Positions 5,839 through 6,361 of a stretch of DNA of 6,361 nucleotides are shown here, piece by piece. The DNA is from Candidatus Brocadiaceae bacterium (GTDB lineage Bacteria; Planctomycetota; Brocadiia; Brocadiales; Bathyanammoxibiaceae): contig JASEHG010000114.1 in the NCBI GenBank assembly GCA_030018855.1, positions 1 through 6,361 of the forward strand. The letters are read 5' to 3'. Each line of letters begins with the position of its first letter. The first letter of the stretch is position 1. The notes under the pieces were generated by a model. That model searched no databases. It had not been told where the DNA came from and worked only from the letters and a program-made list of their open reading frames with translations. A program made the position numbers and the translations under genes.

Positions 5839-6361
5839 GCCAGCTCGCATTTTTGGTAAACCAATACAACTGCATCGGCTGTCATGCCTGCGAGATGGCA
5901 TGCAAACAGCAGTGGCAGACTGAGCTGAACTGGCGTAACGTCCGCCACTTTGAGGGGGGCCAGTACCCTAAACCTGTCAGGCTCTTTCTCTCCCTGAGCT
6001 GTCACCACTGCCAGGAGCCTGCCTGCGCCCAGCCCTGTCCAACCAAGAGATACCTCAAGAGAGACCCTGAATGGATAAGACGCCAGCCGTGGATAAAGGA
6101 AAGGGACGGTAAATTCTATGTGGTCATCACCCCAACAAGGGAAGAGGAGATACCAGGCCATTTAATAATGTCCGAGGGTAGGCTACTGGAGGACGGGCTG
6201 GTGATATACAATGATGTTATCTTTGGGATGGGGGGCCGTGGAGACTATAGAAACCACCGTTGCATCCAGTGCGGGCTTTGTGAAAAGGAATGTCCTTATC
6301 ATGTACCAAAACTTAACGCCCAACCGCTAGATAAATACGGCCCCAGATGGGAAAAATGCAT
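5835..6361 (+). CDS. 4Fe-4S ferredoxin-type electron-transfer subunit of the molybdoenzyme (partial, 3' end beyond window)
   Basis: The first 175 codons are present and the gene runs off the right edge. It starts MSQLAFLVNQYNCIGC with no signal peptide, as expected for a subunit carried through the Tat system by its catalytic partner. Three cysteine groups are visible: C13-x2-C16-x2-C19-x3-C23, C56-x2-C59-x4-C64-x3-C68 and C143-x2-C146-x2-C149-x3-C153. C175 begins a likely fourth. This is the DmsB/PsrB/NrfC pattern of four [4Fe-4S] clusters that wire the molybdenum site to a membrane quinone-interacting subunit. The spacing from C68 to C143 is 74 residues, about 50 more than the family norm as I recall it. 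The extra part (about 72-140) is charged, contains no cysteine and includes a glycine-rich FGMGGRG (130-136). The ATG overlaps the preceding stop as ATGA, so the two genes are certainly co-transcribed. The exact enzyme type is not assignable. Confidence 0.92.
   Translation, partial: MSQLAFLVNQYNCIGCHACEMACKQQWQTELNWRNVRHFEGGQYPKPVRLFLSLSCHHCQEPACAQPCPTKRYLKRDPEWIRRQPWIKERDGKFYVVITPTREEEIPGHLIMSEGRLLEDGLVIYNDVIFGMGGRGDYRNHRCIQCGLCEKECPYHVPKLNAQPLDKYGPRWEKC

Noticed and set aside
5386..6161. Minus-strand open frames of 171 and 156 aa across the molybdoenzyme and ferredoxin genes
   Set aside because: They are antisense to two genes with clear motifs and a coupled start/stop. Their translations show no family features.

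Overview
The window holds two divergent central carbohydrate genes followed by the start of a respiratory molybdoenzyme operon. All of it reads as ordinary bacterial chromosome. GC looks moderate, a little above half (estimated by eye, not computed). AGG arginine codons and CCC/GGG-rich coding are frequent throughout, and no gene differs obviously in composition from its neighbours. Taxonomy cannot be fixed from the sequence. The genome carries a Tat-exported complex iron-sulfur molybdoenzyme, a bacterial-type PGI of about 450 residues, and hairpin or degenerate GAATTC-type intergenic repeats. These suggest an uncultivated anaerobe or facultative anaerobe. Planctomycetota of the anammox group, Nitrospirota or Omnitrophota-like lineages would fit, but this is a low-confidence guess.

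Layout: positions 1-78 are a short non-coding end with two inverted repeats downstream of glmS. Positions 79-1920 (minus) are a complete glmS, glutamine:fructose-6-phosphate aminotransferase, with a strong Shine-Dalgarno. Positions 1921-2088 are a divergent intergenic region: an AT-rich half next to glmS, and a half next to pgi made of a strong imperfect hairpin followed by a degenerate direct repeat of about 13 bp that runs up to the pgi start codon. Positions 2089-3435 (plus) are pgi, glucose-6-phosphate isomerase. A GC-rich terminator-like hairpin overlaps the pgi stop. Positions 3469-5838 (plus) encode a Tat-exported molybdopterin oxidoreductase catalytic subunit of the PsrA/PhsA/TtrA-like superfamily. 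Positions 5835-6361 (plus, cut by the window end) encode its four-cluster ferredoxin-type partner, overlapping the preceding gene by four bases (ATGA).

How they work together: PGI makes fructose-6-phosphate and GlmS spends it on glucosamine-6-phosphate for peptidoglycan and other envelope sugars, so the divergent pair shares one metabolite. The last two genes should form the catalytic and electron-transfer subunits of an exported redox complex. A membrane quinone-interacting subunit (NrfD/PsrC type) would be expected just past the right edge. The substrate cannot be read from the sequence.

The most unusual points are in the redox pair. The catalytic subunit has Thr where the third cysteine of its N-terminal [4Fe-4S] motif is expected, with spare cysteines nearby. 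The ferredoxin subunit has about 50 extra residues between its second and third cysteine groups. I found no clear sign of a wholly new system, CRISPR array, RNA gene or insertion sequence.
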